A DNA stretch of 64,000 nucleotides, taken from Bubalus kerabau. Lineage: Eukaryota > Chordata > Mammalia > Artiodactyla > Bovidae. A model generated the notes under the pieces. The model was given only the letters and a program-made list of their open reading frames with translations, had not been told where the DNA came from and ran no database searches. Position numbers and translations under genes: made by a program. Below are positions 33,000-44,065 of the stretch, piece after piece. The stretch is taken from NCBI RefSeq assembly GCF_029407905.1, contig NC_073643.1, positions 42,380,501-42,444,500 on the forward strand, written 5' to 3'. The stretch's first letter is position 1. Each line of letters opens with the position of its first letter.

Positions 33000-33970
33000 T
33001 AGCTTTTTACATCCATATTGTTAGCAAGATAAATTTAAAAATCTAATAATACCAGGGGTTGGTCAGCTTGTGAAGCAACAGGAGTTTCATTAATGGAGCC
33101 AACTGGTGTGGCCACTATGGAATATAGTGTGGCATCATCCAGAAAGTTGAAGGTGTGTGCATAACCCATGACTTGTGTGCCCAGGGAGATGTCTGCATGA
33201 TATGTACAACTGCAGGGTCTTTATTTTATTTTATTTTTTTTGATAATTCAAGAAAGCATAAATATGCACCAGTGTGTAATGAATACATATTATGAAATAT
33301 TTGTTCAAGAGATGATTTTTGAAAAGCAAAAAGAATGAATGAGAACAATACATACTCACGTAGATGAATCTCAAAAATATTGTGAAGTAAAAAATTTTAC
33401 AAGACAATTTGCAAGAGAATACAGAGTGATATAGTTATATAAAAATCTAAAACATGCAGAGCAAAATCATTTTTAACTATTTGGCAAGTATTAAATAAAT
33501 GATGCTATTACCTAGACCTCGTAAATTCTTTTGAGGTGAAATTGTGCATAGAGACAGCCTCCCTAGAAAAGAAAGTTTTCAGATTTTTGCTCCAGTAGTT
33601 TCATTTCTAGAATTTTCTCAGAAGGAAATCGAGATGCAGACAAAAATTCTAATTGTATGTAGTATTTATAAAATAATCAAATAGTCTATTAATCTTTTGG
33701 CAAATTGGGGAATTGGTAGATTATGGTACATATGTTACTGTTTGAAACTCCTTTTAAAATTATTATTTAGTGACATGGGAAAAATCCTTAAAAGATAATT
33801 TTCAATGAAAAAGGGTATAAAATTGTTTTGCTATATGATCTATAGTTGTTTTAAAACATTGGCAAACAGGAAAAAGTGAAGGCACATGTGAAATAAGACT
33901 GGGAAGTTAAAAACTTGATCTATGTTTCTCTCTCTGTAATAAATATGTGATTTAAAAAATCCTTTGCTGT
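33000..33970 (+). mobile_element. Old L1M/HAL1-like 3' region (includes copy B)
   Basis: TAATAATACCAGGGGTTGGT, GAATGAATGAGAACAATACA, TAGATGAATCTCAAAAATAT and AGAATACAGAGTGATATAGT follow an old L1 end. 33520-33700 repeats the pattern found at 30770-30970. Low-complexity T/A at 33221-33242. Confidence 0.5.
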
Positions 33971-34493
33971 AATTTTAAAATTGGGTGCAGTAAGCAGATA
34001 TTGCTTCTGTAATCATAATTAACAGATTTCACCCCCTCTTTCTAAAATTCATAAGTCTTAATGAAGATTGTGGGTTTTTTTTTTCCCAACTGGACAGAAT
34101 CTTATTCTTTTACCTATTCCTATTCTACCAACTTCTGCCTATGCTTGAAATAGTGGGTGGAATTCTATATGAAAGTACTTAAATGGGCTACAGGGAGTAA
34201 TTTTATGTCATATAGGAATTGTAAGGGTTTAATGAGATCATAAATGAAAAGAGCCTAAAACAGTTCCCAACACAAGTCAGTATCTAGTTATTATCACTGA
34301 CTGATTACCGCTGTATATTTATATTCCTGATGAAAGTTTGCACATGATTTCTGTTTTAGGATCAAAAATGGGTTTCCATATTACCTGCAAGCATAAAAGT
34401 CCTAAAGACAGAAAACGAGAAGTTATTTACTGTGTCACTAGTATGTCTGCAACTAGAAGAGTCTGAGGAAAGAGCAGAAAAAACAAATAGTAG
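33971..34493. other. Unassigned AT-rich sequence
   Basis: No gene or repeat recognised upstream of the BovB start. Confidence 0.3.
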
Positions 34494-34504
34494 ATCTTGT
34501 TCTG

Positions 34505-36480
34505 ATTCAAGGGATTAGATCTGATAGAGTGCCTGAAGAACTATGGATGGAGGTTCATGACATTGTACATGAGGCAGTGATCAAGACCATCCCCTAGAAA
34601 AAGAAATGCAAAAAGGCAAAGTGGTTCTCTGAGGGGGCCTTACAAATAGCTGAGAAAAGAAGACAAGCTAACAGCAAAGGAGAAAAGGAAAGATATACCC
34701 ATTTGAATGCAGAGTTCCAAAGAATAACAAGGAGAAATAAGATAGCCTTCCTCAGTGATCAATGCAAAGAAATAAAGGAAAACAATAGAATGGGAAAGAC
34801 TAGAGATCTCTTCAAGAAAATTAGAGCTACCAAGGGAACATATCATGCAAAGATGAGCTCAATAAAGGACAGAAACGGTATGGACCTAACAGAAGCAGAA
34901 GGTATTAAGAAGAGGTGGCGAGAATACACAGAAGAACTGTACAAAAAAGATCTTCATGACCCAGATAACCACAATGGTGTGATCACTCACCCAGAGCCAG
35001 ACATCCTGGAATGTGAAGTCAAGTGGGCCTTAGGAAGCATCATTATGAACAAAGCTAGTGGAGGTGATGGAATTCCAGTTGAGCTATTTAGAATCCTAAA
35101 ATATGATGCTGTGAAAGTGTTGCACTCAATATGTGAGCAAATTTGGAAAACTCAACAGTGGCCCCAGGACTGGAAAAGGTCAGTTTTCATTCCAGTCCCA
35201 AAGAATGTTCAAACTACCGTACAATTGCACTCATCTCACACACTAGCAAAGTAATGCTCAAAATTCTCCAAGCCAGGCTTCAACGATACATGAACCATGA
35301 ACTTCCAGATGTTCAACTGGATTTAGAAAAGGCAGAGGAACCAGAAATCAAATTGCCAACATCTGTGGGATCATCAAAAAAGCAAGAGAGTTCCAGAAAG
35401 CATCTACTTTTGCTTTATTAATTCTTCCAAAGCCTTTGACTGTGTGGGTCAGAACAAACTGGAAAATTCTTCAAGAGATGGGAATACCAGATCACTGCCT
35501 CTTGAGAAATCTGTATACAGGTCAAGAAGGAATAGTTAGAGCTGGACATGGAACAACAGACTGGTTCCAAATCAGGAAAGGAGTATATCAAGGCTGTATG
35601 TTGTCATTATTTAACTTATATGCAGAGTAAACCATGAGAAATGCTGGGCTGGATGAAGGACAAGCTGGAATCAAGATTGCTGGGAGAAATATCAATAACC
35701 TGAGATATGCAGATGATACCGCCCTTATGGCAGAAAGCGAAGAAGAAGTGAAGAACCTCTTGATGAAAGTGAAAGAGGAGAGTGAAAAAGTTGGCTTAAA
35801 ACTAAACATTCAGAAAACTAAGATCATGGCATCCAGTCCCATCACTTCATGGCAATTGGGGAAACAATGGAAACAGTGAGAAGCTTTATTTTTTTGTACT
35901 CCAAAATCACTGCAGATTGTGACTGCAGCCATGAAATTAGAAGACGCTTGCTCCTTGGACGAAAAGTTATGACCAACCTAGATGGCATATTAAAAAGCAG
36001 AGACATTACTTTGCCAACAAAGGTCCATCTTGTCAAAGCTATGGTTTTCCCAATAGTCATGTATGGATGTGAGAGTTGGACTATAAAGAAAGCTGAATGC
36101 CGAAGAATTGATGCTTTTGAACTGTGTTGTTGGAGAAGACTCTTGAGAGTCCCTTGGACTACAAGGAGATCCAACCAGTGTATCCTAAAGGAGATCAGTC
36201 CTGAGTGTTCATTGGAAGGACTGATGGTGAAGCTGAAACTCCAATACTTTGGCCATCTGATGTGAGGAACTGACTCATTTGAAAAGACCCTGATGCTGGG
36301 AAAGATTGAAGCCGAGAGGAGAAGGGGTGACAGAGGATGAGATTGTTGGATGGCATCACTGATGCGCTGGACATGAGTTTGATTAGCTCCAGGAGTTGGT
36401 GATGGACAGGGATGCCTGGCATGCTGAAGTCCGTGGTTTTGCAAAGAGTTGGACACTACTGAGTGACTGAACTGAACTGA
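34505..36480 (+). mobile_element. BovB (RTE) LINE, longest copy in the window
   Basis: About 2.0 kb, beginning in the region between endonuclease and reverse transcriptase (TAGATCTGATAGAGTGCCTG) and running to the tail GACTGAACTGAACTGA at 36480. Flanking ATCTTGTTCTG (34494-34504) and ATCTACCTCTG (36481-36491) match at 8 of 11 and are a plausible TSD. Full-length BovB is over 3 kb, so the endonuclease part is missing. Confidence 0.95.
34703..36265 (+). pseudogene. BovB linker, reverse transcriptase and C-terminal remnant
   Basis: Frame 34703-35254 begins MNAEFQRITRRNKIAFLSD, a coiled, charged linker, and continues with NKASGGDGIPVELFRILK at the start of the reverse-transcriptase domain. The frame shifts at about 35205, where about 16 bp are missing. 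Frame 35143-35421 carries ISHTSKVMLKILQARLQRY. Around 35410-35435 a one-base loss shifts the frame again, and the motif A aspartate codon is AAT (35420-35422), giving FINSSKAFD. A TAA stop at 35628-35630 replaces an expected TAC. Frame 35634-35879 has YADD at 35706-35717, and frame 35849-36265 has the C-terminal MYGCESWTIKKAECRRID and LLRVPWTTRRSN. It is therefore dead by frame breaks and by loss of a catalytic residue. Confidence 0.9.
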
Positions 36481-36491
36481 ATCTACCTCTG

Positions 36492-36920
36492 TTATGGACA
36501 GCCATCATGCACAGGCTGGAGAAATTCTTTTGGCAGAATTAGGGTCATTTGAAAACTGTAAATCTTTTGCAAGTTAGAATCATAATCTGTTTACCCTGTA
36601 ACCCCAGTCCTGGGCTTTCTGTGGATAACTGATTCCATGTGTGCAACTTGAAACAGGAGGGCAGGATAAGGGCCTGGAAACTGTTCAACTCTAGATTAGA
36701 TGGTATTTCGGAGACCTTCTTTCAGGAAAATCTGTCAGTTACATGGCCAATCAAATTGCAAGACTGATACTTTCTAATTTTGCCTTCCACCAAATGACTA
36801 TATGTAATTCATCTTGTGATTTGGCAATAAAGATTTCTTTTACTTTCCTGCTAGATAGATTGGCTTTATTCAGTTGCTAGATGAAAATAGGATTGTGTTG
36901 CAAAACATATAAATGATTTG
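36492..36920. other. Single-copy-looking sequence
   Basis: No gene or repeat recognised. Confidence 0.3.
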
Positions 36921-36934
36921 GCAAATATGATTTT

Positions 36935-37016
36935 TTAATTTATTTTTTAATTGAAGGAAAATTGCTTTAGAATATTGTGTTGGTTCCTGCCATACAACAA
37001 TGAGAATCAGACATAA
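36935..37016 (-). mobile_element. 82-bp L1 3' end, antisense
   Basis: Poly(T) then TTGAAGGAAAATTGCTTTAG and GTTGGTTCCTGCCATACAAC, the last part of a ruminant L1 3' UTR. A perfect 14-bp TSD GCAAATATGATTTT flanks it (36921-36934, 37017-37030). Confidence 0.93.
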
Positions 37017-37291
37017 GCAAATATGATTTTATATGCCAAAAAATATACATTAGCAGATTTTATGATAAGTGTCCTTGAAGGGAAATATGATGAATTTGCA
37101 TCTGATTTAGATCTTCTTTAAACAGCTTGACAACAGCAGAAAAGGCAAAAGCAAGCCTTAGTCAGTTTTATTGTTCAGATGGTATTAATGGGTTCTTGAG
37201 AGACTTGTGATAGTGACATTGAGATCTTTTAGTAATTTCCTGTGTTTGAAGGGTATAAGTAGGAATTTACAGGGGATAGTCATGATCCATG

Positions 37292-37577
37292 GAGAAGGCA
37301 ATGGCACCCGACTCCAGTACTCTTGCCTGGAAAATCCCATGGACGGAGGAGCCTGGTAGACTGCAGTCCATGGGGTCGCTAGGAGTCGGACACTACTGTA
37401 TAACTTTCAAGTACACAACCTGAGCGACTTCACTTTCACTTTTCACTTTCATGCATTGTAGAAGGAAATGGCAAGCCACTCCAGTGTTCTTGCCTGGAGA
37501 ATCCCAGGGACGGGGGAGCCTGGTGGGCTGCCGTCTGTGGGGTCACACAGAGTCGGACACCACTGTAGCGACTTAGC
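37292..37577 (+). mobile_element. Bov-A2 SINE with an internal 22-bp insertion
   Basis: Two units, from GAGAAGGCAATGGCACC to GCGACTTAGC. A perfect 14-bp TSD AGTCATGATCCATG flanks it (37278-37291, 37578-37591). At 37399-37420 there are 22 bp not found in the other Bov-A2 copies of this window, splitting the usual GACTGAGCGACTTCAC. Confidence 0.93.
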
Positions 37578-37591
37578 AGTCATGATCCATG

Positions 37592-38755
37592 TCTCCAAAG
37601 CATGTCAAAGAGAGGTTGTAGATCTTTTATTCTCTTGTCTGGCATGTATGTAATGGCAGATAGCGGCCACTGTAAGTTGTTGGGTAACTCATTTTGATTA
37701 CATTCTTTAAGCAAAGAATTTGGTGACACATTAGATGTTTCTGCCTGTCTTGAGTCCTCCACCCTGTCTATTATGGTAGACTGTAAGCTCCATAATGAAA
37801 CTATTTCTAACTGGTTCTCCTCTGTACCTTAGCCTGGTAGCACTCCCCCCAAAAATGTAGAGCAAATAAGTAGCAAAAAATGTACCTAGTGGTTGTCTTA
37901 GCTATCCATTCATCTGTCTATCTATCCATCCATCCATCCATCTATCCTCCCATCCATCTCTCAAAATTGCTGTTTTGTCTAGGTTTTTGCTGACACAAAG
38001 TCTCACCCTTTGTTTCCATTTACATTCCCCACAACTGAGGGATTGTCAAGTATACATAGTAAAAATAAACATGGTCAATACACCTTGTAAAAGTGAACTT
38101 GAGGTGAAGCTAGAATTTACTAATGCACACTCACTGATACACTTAAGAACAGAAATGATACCACTTTGACCAGGTAGATATATGAGCCGTTTCAAAATAT
38201 CTCAGCAAAACTTTCTGAAAGGGCCCATCTGAAGTGCCTAATCTACTTCTCCCTGACCCGCATCCTTACCTGCTATTCACATTTGCTTTTCTTAAATGTA
38301 TTTGATTTGTGACAAGTTGGGAGCCACTTTCTCTTTTCTGAGGTGATCTTTGAAGAATGACGTGCTTAACTGCAGCCTGTTTAGATTGTTTATCTGTATT
38401 TAAAGCCCAAGGCAGGTATTGTGTTTTACCTTTAAGATAAAATCAATAAAGAGTTGAAAAGAAGCAGAGTAATCCTTGAACATTCCTAAACAATTGTCTT
38501 CCTTTACTTCCAAGAAAGAACACTGCTTAATCTTACTTATTTGAAACTGCTTTCTCAGGGTTCATTTAGCTGTGAGCTTACCTTTATTCAAACACGTAGA
38601 AGCTAAAAATGGTACAAAGAAAGTTTATTCTAAAACAGACACATTTGGAAGGCAGTGTCATTACTAAATGCTGTTGGTCTTGATAAGCTCTTTGATAAGC
38701 TGAGATCAGATATTATCACAGAGATAGATGCAGTTCATTGGTAAAGAGTGTAACC
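37592..38755. other. Mostly single-copy-looking sequence with a tetranucleotide repeat
   Basis: Apart from the ATCC repeat at 37905-37962, no repeat or exon was recognised. The stretch 38210-38530 has balanced composition and might be conserved non-coding DNA. Confidence 0.35.
37905..37962. repeat. (ATCC)n / (ATCT)n microsatellite
   Basis: ATCCATTCATCTGTCTATCT followed by four ATCC units and further ATCT/ATCC variants. Confidence 0.9.
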
Positions 38756-38759
38756 TGCT

Positions 38760-39292
38760 GCCTGTACTCCCTTGGTATCAGTGGGAGATTTGTTCCAGGA
38801 CACCCCACTCATATACCAAAATCCATGAGTGTTCAAGGCCCCTGTGAAAAACAGGATAGTATTTGCATACAACCTCCACAATCCTCTCTTATACATTAAA
38901 TCGTCTCTAGATTACTTATGGGCTTCCCAGGTGGCTCAGTGGTATAAGAATCTGCCTGCCAATACAGGAGACATGAATTAATTCCCTGGGTTGGGAAGAT
39001 CCCCTGGAGGAGGAAATGACAACCCATTCCAATATTTTTGCCTGAAGAATCCCATGGACAGAGATGCCTGGCTACAGTCTATGGGGTCCGAAAGAGTCTG
39101 ACACAACTGAGTCACTGAGCAGGCATGCACTAGATTACTTATAATCCCTAATACAATGTAAATGCTATGTAAATAGTTGTGGATGTGCAGCAAATTCATA
39201 TTTTGCTCTTTGGAGTTTCTGGAATTTTTGAAAAATATTTTCAATCTGTGTTTGGTTGAATCCTCATATGAAGGTATAGAGGGTTTATTGTA
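38760..39292 (+). mobile_element. Tigger-like (TcMar) MITE split by a Bov-tA
   Basis: The left end has CTCCCTTGGTATCAGTGGGA and TTGTTCCAGGACACCCCACT, the middle TACATTAAATCGTCTCTAGA; the right part (after 39142) has CTAATACAATGTAAATGCTA, TGTGTTTGGTTGAATCCTCA and GGTATAGAGGGTTTATTGTA. The order and complementary ends match MER2/MER8-type Tigger MITEs. Non-autonomous, old. Confidence 0.75.
38920..39129 (+). mobile_element. Bov-tA SINE inside the Tigger-like MITE
   Basis: Head GGGCTTCCCAGGTGGCTCAG, 3' end GACACAACTGAGTCACTGAG with a short GCATGCA tail. A perfect 13-bp TSD CTAGATTACTTAT flanks it (38907-38919, 39130-39142). Confidence 0.95.
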
Positions 39293-39720
39293 TAGGGGTA
39301 CAACCAATACATAAATACGTAATTATTACTACTTTGGGAAAGGGCTAACTATGATGATGCTGCTGGAAGCTGGTGAGTTAGAGAAACTGAAATTTTTATG
39401 TAATATCCAAATCTCATTGTCAAACTTATCATACCCAGTTGATTTTCAGAGTTTTTGAAAAGAAAAAATCATGGAGTAATTTGAGCTTCCCTTCTCCCTT
39501 TATTGGGCTTCCTCCGTTCCTGAGGCAGAGACATTGACTGTCAATCAGATATTCAAGAATATGGGGAAAGGAGTGAGAAAAGGAAGCCTGGGTAATTCAC
39601 CTGAGAAGTATTATTCATCATTCATGTGCCCTGTATAGCAGTGGGTGGTCAGGGAAAGAGGATCATTTGTAACATTCAGGTGATGGAGATGGTAGTGAGG
39701 AAAGATAGTAAAGCATTTTA
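39293..39720. other. Single-copy-looking sequence
   Basis: No gene or repeat recognised. Confidence 0.3.
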
Positions 39721-39735
39721 GTTTTCAAAGGCAGT

Positions 39736-39998
39736 TGCTGCTGCTGCTAAGTCACGTCAGTAGTGTCCGACTCTGTGTGACCCCATAGTCGGCCCCCCAC
39801 TAGCTCCTCTGTCCCTGGGATTCTCCAGGCAAGAACACTGGAGTGGGTTGCCATTTCCTTCTCCAATGCATGAAAGTGAAAAGTGAAAGTGAAGTCGCTC
39901 AGTCGTGTCTGACTCTTAGCGACCCCATGGATTATAGCCTACCAGGCTCCTCCATCCATGGCATTCTCCAGGCAAAAGTACTGGAGTGGGGTGCCATT
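39736..39998 (-). mobile_element. Bov-A2 SINE, antisense
   Basis: TGCTGCTGCTGCTAAGTCAC tail complement, two units with the ATGCATGAAAGTGAAAAGTG linker. It ends GTGGGGTGCCA, about 10 bp short of the usual end. A possible diverged TSD begins TTTTAG. Confidence 0.88.
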
Positions 39999-40299
39999 TT
40001 AGAGAATTAAGGATTTCTGCGTAGCTGCAATGAAGTGTCTGGTGCCAGTCTTGACCTTCTGTCATGAAGAGCTATAAAATTAGATTAAATATATGAGGCA
40101 ACTATTTCTAGGAGTTGACTATCAGACAACGCAGGACTTTGAAAGAAGTTAACTCTTGAAGGAGGCCTTGGTTTTCTGCCTGAGGGCCCATTCACTGCAC
40201 CAGAAACTAAGTTTTATTTTTTACTTATCAATCAGTTAAAAAAAAAGAAAAGAATGAAGTCAATTTGGAAGAACTATAGTCTCCCATGCACTATAGCCT

Positions 40300-40545
40300 G
40301 AAATTAATTCCAGCTGGATTAAGGCAATACATGTATAAAATTAATCATTAGAAAGCTAGAAAGGAAACGAATGTTTATCCCAATGACAGTGAGAGAGGCA
40401 AAAAGAAAAGATCACAAAAGAAAAGCATCGTGGATTTGACTCCATTAAAAGTAAACTTCTGTTTGTCAAAAAATCAAAACCGAAACAGAGATACACATGT
40501 GCAGTAAATATGAGATATGAGTGCCTAAAGATCTTAAAAAAACCA
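40300..40545 (+). mobile_element. Old L1-like fragment
   Basis: AATTCCAGCTGGATTAAGGC, TTGACTCCATTAAAAGTAAA and TCTGTTTGTCAAAAAATCAA resemble the ORF2 C-terminal region of old L1s. No frame survives. Confidence 0.5.
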
Positions 40546-40559
40546 AGAGATCATACTGC

Positions 40560-41385
40560 TTGGTGACAATGCATGATTCCAGTAGTTAAATGGGAGGTCC
40601 AGCATCTAGCCTTTTCCTTCCTAAAGCCTTTGTTTTTAAACCTTTCCTGCCCAATGGAAGAACTCAATTGCCCAAGGTCTCTTCTTGCTTGCTATTTCAT
40701 CACTCCTACTTCTGAGCCTCGGTGGGACCTGGCCTTACATTCCATTGCATGGCCTGCCTGGGGCCCTCTGTCTCTTACACACACTCCTTAGTGATGTTTC
40801 TGTGAGCTCTAAAAATTGGGGGTTTCCCACCAATATTGTTCTGTGGTATTTGTTATTAGGTATCTGTGTTTCCCACTCATTTTTTATTGGAGATGTGGTA
40901 TTCATTTCTAGAAAGAAAATGTGACACATTTCCCTTTCTGACTTCCTATCTTCTCTGAAAAATTGGATGCTTGAAGTGTGTGTGTATGTGTGTTCAGAGT
41001 ACAGGCTTGAAGGGAGTAATAAAGGAAATAATAGTGAGGAGGTCTGCCCCAGCATTACCTCATTTTCTGATCTGCGGGAAGCAGAAAAATTAGTGTGATG
41101 ACCTGAGGGAGCTGACGACCAGGTGAGCCTATGTTCTGAGCCACGTTTTGGTAAATCACATTGAGCAAGATTTTACCTGTTTCTCCTGTGTTCATTTGCA
41201 GGGGTGTGCACTTAACTGCTAGGTCTGCTCCATTGTACAGACCCAAAGAAAATATACATAAGCATTCATTCATTTATTCATCCATAGGGCAAACCCACTA
41301 TGTTCAAGATACTTCATTTTCATATAGTCAACTACTTAGAAGAAAAGGATCAATTTTTCATAAACTATGAGCCAGCTAAATTTAG
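40560..41385. other. Single-copy-looking sequence, no gene seen
   Basis: Overlapping short frames on both strands, none with recognisable motifs. A GT-rich spot lies at 40976-40992. Confidence 0.35.
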
Positions 41386-42462
41386 CCAGGATGAAATGGA
41401 CATCCTGAGTAACCATTTAAAAAATTGAGATAATACTTAAAATTCTCCCCACAAAGAATTCTCTAGGAACACATTGTTTCACTGGAGAAGTCCACCAAAT
41501 GTTTTGAGAAGAATTAATATCAATTTTACATAATCTCGTAAAATAGAAAAGGTAGGAACACTTCCTAATAGACCACATAAAAATATTTCAGTCCAATATC
41601 TCTTGTGAACTTTAACACAGAAATACTCAAGAAAATATTAACAAATGAAATCCAACAATGCATAAAAAGAATTATGTACCATGACCAAGTGGGATTTAAC
41701 ACTGGTATTCAAGGATGGTTGAGCACTTTAAAATGAATCACGGTAATCTACCATATCAATAAGCTGAAGAAAAAAAATGATATGATCATATCTATTAATT
41801 CAGAACAAGCATTTGACAAAATCCAACAATCACTTATAATAACAATTGTTGGCAATTTAGGAATAGAGGTGAATTACCTCAACTTGATAAAGAGAATCCA
41901 AGACTGGGAACACGGCAAGGATGTTCACTCTCATTACTTCTGTTCTATATGATTCTGGAAGTTCTGGCCACTGTAGTACAGCACGGGAAGGAGGAAACAT
42001 TCGGATTGGAAAGAAATGCATAAAACTAGCTCTATTTTCACATGACAGAATTTCCTACCTAGAAAATCTCTAGGAATCTGCAACAAAAACAAAAACTCCC
42101 AGAACTAATAAGTGGGTTCAGCAATTAATCCACAAATTAATTGTATGTCCATATGCTAACAGTAAACATGCAGAAACCAAAAATTTAAACACAATACCAT
42201 TTACAATAGTTCCAAAGAAAATGAAATATTATATACATACTTAACAAAATTTACTCAGGATTTGTTTTTGCTGAAAATTACAAAATGCTGGTAAAAGAAA
42301 TCCAAGAACTTCCAATATATGTTGGAAGTCTCAACATAGTACAGATATAAGTTCTCCCCAAATTAATCCAAGGTTTAATGCAATTCCTAAAAAAATTCCT
42401 ACCAGCTTATTCTAAAATTTATATGTGAAGATACAGGCCCTATAATAGCTAAAGCAATCATG

Positions 42463-42765
42463 TGAAAGTGAAAGTCATCTAGTTGTGTCTGACTCTTTGT
42501 GACCCCATAGACTATACAGTCCATGGAATTTTCCAGGCCAGAATACTGGAGTGGGTAGCCTTTTCCTTTTCTATGGGATCTTCCCAACCCAGGGATCAAA
42601 CCCAGGTCTCCCGCATTGCAGGCAGATTCTTTACCAACTGAACCATAAGAGAAGCCCAAGAATACTGGAGTGGGTAGCCTGTCCCTTCCCCAGGGGATCT
42701 TCCCGACCCAGGAATCCAATGAGGGTCTCCTGCATTGCAGGCAGATTCTTTACCAACTGGGCTAT
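42463..42765 (-). mobile_element. Bov-tA with duplicated tRNA-like head, antisense
   Basis: After the antisense 3' part (GTGAAAGTCATCTAGTTGTG) come two successive copies of the head-side module: 42541-42657 and 42659-42765. Each contains GAATACTGGAGTGGGTAGCC or its variant, GGATCTTCCC, and GCAGGCAGATTCTTTACCAA. Flanking ATCATG is a weak TSD candidate. Confidence 0.85.
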
Positions 42766-43490
42766 ATCATGGCATAGAATGATAAAGTAGGAGGAATCAC
42801 TCTATCCAATATTAAAGCTACCTATATAGCCATAGTAATGAAGCCAATAAGATACTGGCAGAGGACAGAATGGAACACAATGGAGGATCCAGAAATAGAT
42901 CGTCACACGTGCTCAAATGATTTTTGACAAAAGTTCAAAGGCAATTCAATGGAGGAAACCCAGACTTTTAAAAAAGAAATGATGTTGGACCATTAGACAT
43001 CCATTGGCAAAAAACAAACAAAAACATTGATTTAAATTTATACTTTATACAGAAACTAACTCAGATGGATTACAGACTTAAACGTACAGGGTAAAATTAC
43101 AAAAAAAATTAGACATATATACATAAGAGATGTAAGTCTAGGTCTTGGGATCTCAATCTAGGCATAGAATTCATAGACTTCACACCAAAAGCATAAATCT
43201 ATAAAAGGAACAATAGATAGATTGGACCTCAAAAAAAACTAAAACTTTTCTCTGTGAAAGCCATGTGAAGAGAATCGAAAGACAGTCTCTAAGCTGGAAG
43301 AAATATTTGCAAACCACATACTCCACAAAGGACTAGTATCTAGAATATGTAAAGAACCCCTAAAACTCAAAAATAAAAAGCAAGCAATTAATTAGAAAAT
43401 GGGCATAAGATATGAATAGTCATTTCAATGAGGAAGATGTACAAATGGAAAATAAGCCCACTACAAGATATTCCACATCACTAGCCATCC

Positions 43491-43572
43491 CAGGGACAGA
43501 GGAGCCTGGTAGGAGGCTGTCTATGGGGTCGCACAGAGTCGGAAACGACTGAAGCGACTTAGCAGCAGCAGC
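43491..43572 (+). mobile_element. Bov-A2 3' fragment
   Basis: CAGGGACAGAGGAGCCTGGT to GACTTAGCAGCAGC. TSD AGCCATCC (43483-43490, 43573-43580), so it inserted already truncated. Confidence 0.92.
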
Positions 43573-44065
43573 AGCCATCCGAGAAACACAAATTAAAACT
43601 ATAATGAGCTATCGCTTCACATCTGTCAGAATAGCTAAAATAAAAAATAATGACAACACCAAATATTGGTGAGGATGCAGAGAAACTATTCACTCATACG
43701 TTGTTAGCAGGGATATAAAATGACACAGCCACTCTGGGAAACAATCTGGCAGTTTCTTACAAAGCTAAACATACAACTACTGTATGACCCAGCAATTGCA
43801 CTCTTGAGCACTGATTTCAGAGAAATGAAAATTCATGTTCACATAAAAACTTGTTACATAATTGTTCATAACAGCTTCATTCATAATAGCTAAAATCTGG
43901 AAGTAACCCAGATGTTTCTAACAGATGAGTGGTTAAATAAACTGTGATACCCATGGAATTCTACTCAGCAATCAAAATGAATGAACTACTGATACAGTCA
44001 ACAACTTGGGTGATTCTCCAGAGAGTTGTGTTGAGTGAAAAAAGCCATTCTCAATAAATTATGTA

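Noticed and set aside
35842..36456. 204-codon minus-strand frame
   Set aside because: Antisense shadow of the BovB at 34505-36480.
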